7,719 bases of DNA, from assembly GCA_903934155.1 (NCBI GenBank), contig CAIZMS010000063.1, forward strand, positions 1-7,719, in the 5' to 3' direction. This DNA is from an uncultured bacterium (GTDB taxonomy: Bacteria > Verrucomicrobiota > Kiritimatiellia > CAIKKV01 > CAITUY01). Shown one piece after another: positions 6,700 to 7,719 of this stretch (position 1 is its first letter; the number at the start of each line of letters is the position of its first letter). The position numbers and the translations under genes are program-made. The notes below the pieces were generated by a model, which was given only the letters and a program-made list of their open reading frames with translations, ran no database searches and was not told where the DNA came from.

Positions 6700-7719
6700 T
6701 CAGCCTCCAACCTCACCCATCACCTTCCGAGACAAGGGATAACGCGCTATCGCCGCCAAGGCCGCCACACAGACCAGCGGACCAACTATAAACGTGGCCG
6801 CGCCCAAACGCCAGATGGCTTCAGGCGTTTGTGTGACATGGGCCGCATCGCTGACGAACCCAATCCCCGTCAGCGTCCAGCCGGCCGCCATCAGACTGAA
6901 GGAGATCGCCAATCGCATCGCGAGACTGAAGACCGCCGAATAAGCCCCGTCCTTGTTCACCCCTGTGCGGCTCCGGTGCAGTTCGGCCACGTCGGCCATC
7001 ATCGCCGTTGCCAGCGGCAGCATGATCCCGTTGCCCAACCAATACGTCGCATGGAACATGACAAACAGCGCCAGGGCCGACGTCGTGCCGATCGGGATGA
7101 AACCGGTCAGGAACAACAGCGCCAGCATCCCATTACAGACGACGCTCACGGCGCCACCCAGCAGAACGGCGCCTTTTTTGTCCAGCCGGGCCGCCAGCCA
7201 GGCCGAAATCGCGGCGCCTAGCGCCATCCCGATCATCGTCGAGCCGTGCGCAATGGACTTTTCATACGGCTCAAACTTCATGAAATAGACATACACGTAC
7301 ATCTGGAGCGAACTGACCATGACCATGCCGACACAGACCAGGAAGATGTACACGAACACCCAACGCGGGTTCGGATCGAGCACGATCTGCTTCATGTCCA
7401 CCCAGAAGTTTTCCTTCCGAACGGCCTCCGCACTCCCCTTGGCCACCCGCGTATCCTCAATCCACCGGCGGGTCAGCCAGATCACGATCAGGACAAAAAA
7501 GACGGTGGCGATCGAAAAAGCAGCACCCATATTGATAAAATTCTGCGGTACGGTCGTCGCGATGATCTTCACCCCGTCCGCCCCCACGGTGTCGCGGTAG
7601 AAAATACTCCACGCCAGCGCAGGTCCGGCGAAGTTGGCCGCCATGTTCAACACCTGCCGCACGGCCTGGATTTTCGAGCGACTCTCATAATCCCCGGCCA
7701 TCTCAAAACCCAACGCCAC
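6700..7719 (-). CDS. GPH-type sugar:cation symporter (MFS_2), C-terminal 339 residues; 5' end outside window
   Basis: The frame enters from the right edge and ends in TGA at 6700. The GTG at the very edge is only an internal codon, since GPH carriers usually have about 450-500 residues, so roughly the first quarter to third is missing. The opening residues (ALGFEMAGDYESRSKIQAVR) match the cytoplasmic loop of GPH/MelB-like carriers, which typically reads 'lgaElt.dy.eRt.l...R'. Membrane segments lie at about 23-41, 60-83, 119-146, 160-177, 183-208, 211-245, 262-288 and 303-325. ADVAELHRSRTGVNKDGAYSAVF (242-264) is the GPH counterpart of 'aDv.dy.e.ktG.r.eG..ya'. The family imports glycosides, pentoses, hexoses or uronides with Na+ or H+ across the inner membrane. 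Placement upstream of the glycosidases suggests it takes up their product. Parts of the gene look more GC-rich than the DUF5703 gene. Confidence 0.9.
   Translation of the reverse strand: MALGFEMAGDYESRSKIQAVRQVLNMAANFAGPALAWSIFYRDTVGADGVKIIATTVPQNFINMGAAFSIATVFFVLIVIWLTRRWIEDTRVAKGSAEAVRKENFWVDMKQIVLDPNPRWVFVYIFLVCVGMVMVSSLQMYVYVYFMKFEPYEKSIAHGSTMIGMALGAAISAWLAARLDKKGAVLLGGAVSVVCNGMLALLFLTGFIPIGTTSALALFVMFHATYWLGNGIMLPLATAMMADVAELHRSRTGVNKDGAYSAVFSLAMRLAISFSLMAAGWTLTGIGFVSDAAHVTQTPEAIWRLGAATFIVGPLVCVAALAAIARYPLSRKVMGEVGG

Noticed and set aside
6829..7288. Overlapping plus-strand open frames rich in Arg, Gln, Ala and Pro
   Set aside because: They are antisense to the membrane segments of the GPH transporter. 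The composition is typical of the reverse complement of GC-rich hydrophobic coding sequence.
7717..7719. GTG at the right edge as the transporter start
   Set aside because: The encoded residues begin in the middle of a conserved GPH loop and several membrane helices would be missing, so the gene continues beyond the window.

Overview
The window is a gene-dense stretch in which every supportable gene lies on the minus strand, so transcription runs from right to left. It reads as one carbohydrate-degradation operon cut at both ends. In transcription order it contains the end of a sugar:cation symporter gene (GPH/MFS_2 type), a small secreted carbohydrate-binding-like protein, a secreted GH2 beta-galactosidase with an unusual C-terminal extension, a secreted DUF5703/GH95-like (alpha/alpha)6-barrel glycosidase, and the first 225 codons of another secreted protein that I do not recognise firmly. 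The gaps are about 30, -4, 29 and 32 bases, which leaves no room for internal promoters or factor-independent terminators. I see none, and there are no RNA genes, mobile elements, repeats or CRISPR arrays.

The organism is a bacterium that uses Shine-Dalgarno-led starts. Four consecutive products carry Sec signal peptides. The GH2, the DUF5703 protein and the GPH symporter together resemble polysaccharide-utilisation clusters of the Planctomycetota-Verrucomicrobiota-Lentisphaerota-Kiritimatiellota group. No SusC/SusD pair is present in the window, which argues mildly against Bacteroidetes. This assignment is an inference from gene content, not from a phylogenetic marker.

A working model is that the secreted or periplasmic glycosidases trim a galactose-containing, possibly fucosylated, glycan. 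The CBM-like protein may help hold the substrate, and the symporter may import the released sugar. The substrate cannot be read from the sequence.

The points most worth a second look are these. The GH2 enzyme has a roughly 200-residue C-terminal module outside the usual architecture. By eye, the GH95-like protein keeps the general-acid glutamate but seems to lack the Asn/Asp base pair known from GH95 fucosidases. The CBM-like gene is stand-alone and translationally coupled to the galactosidase. The leftmost gene uses a TTG start behind a very strong ribosome-binding site.
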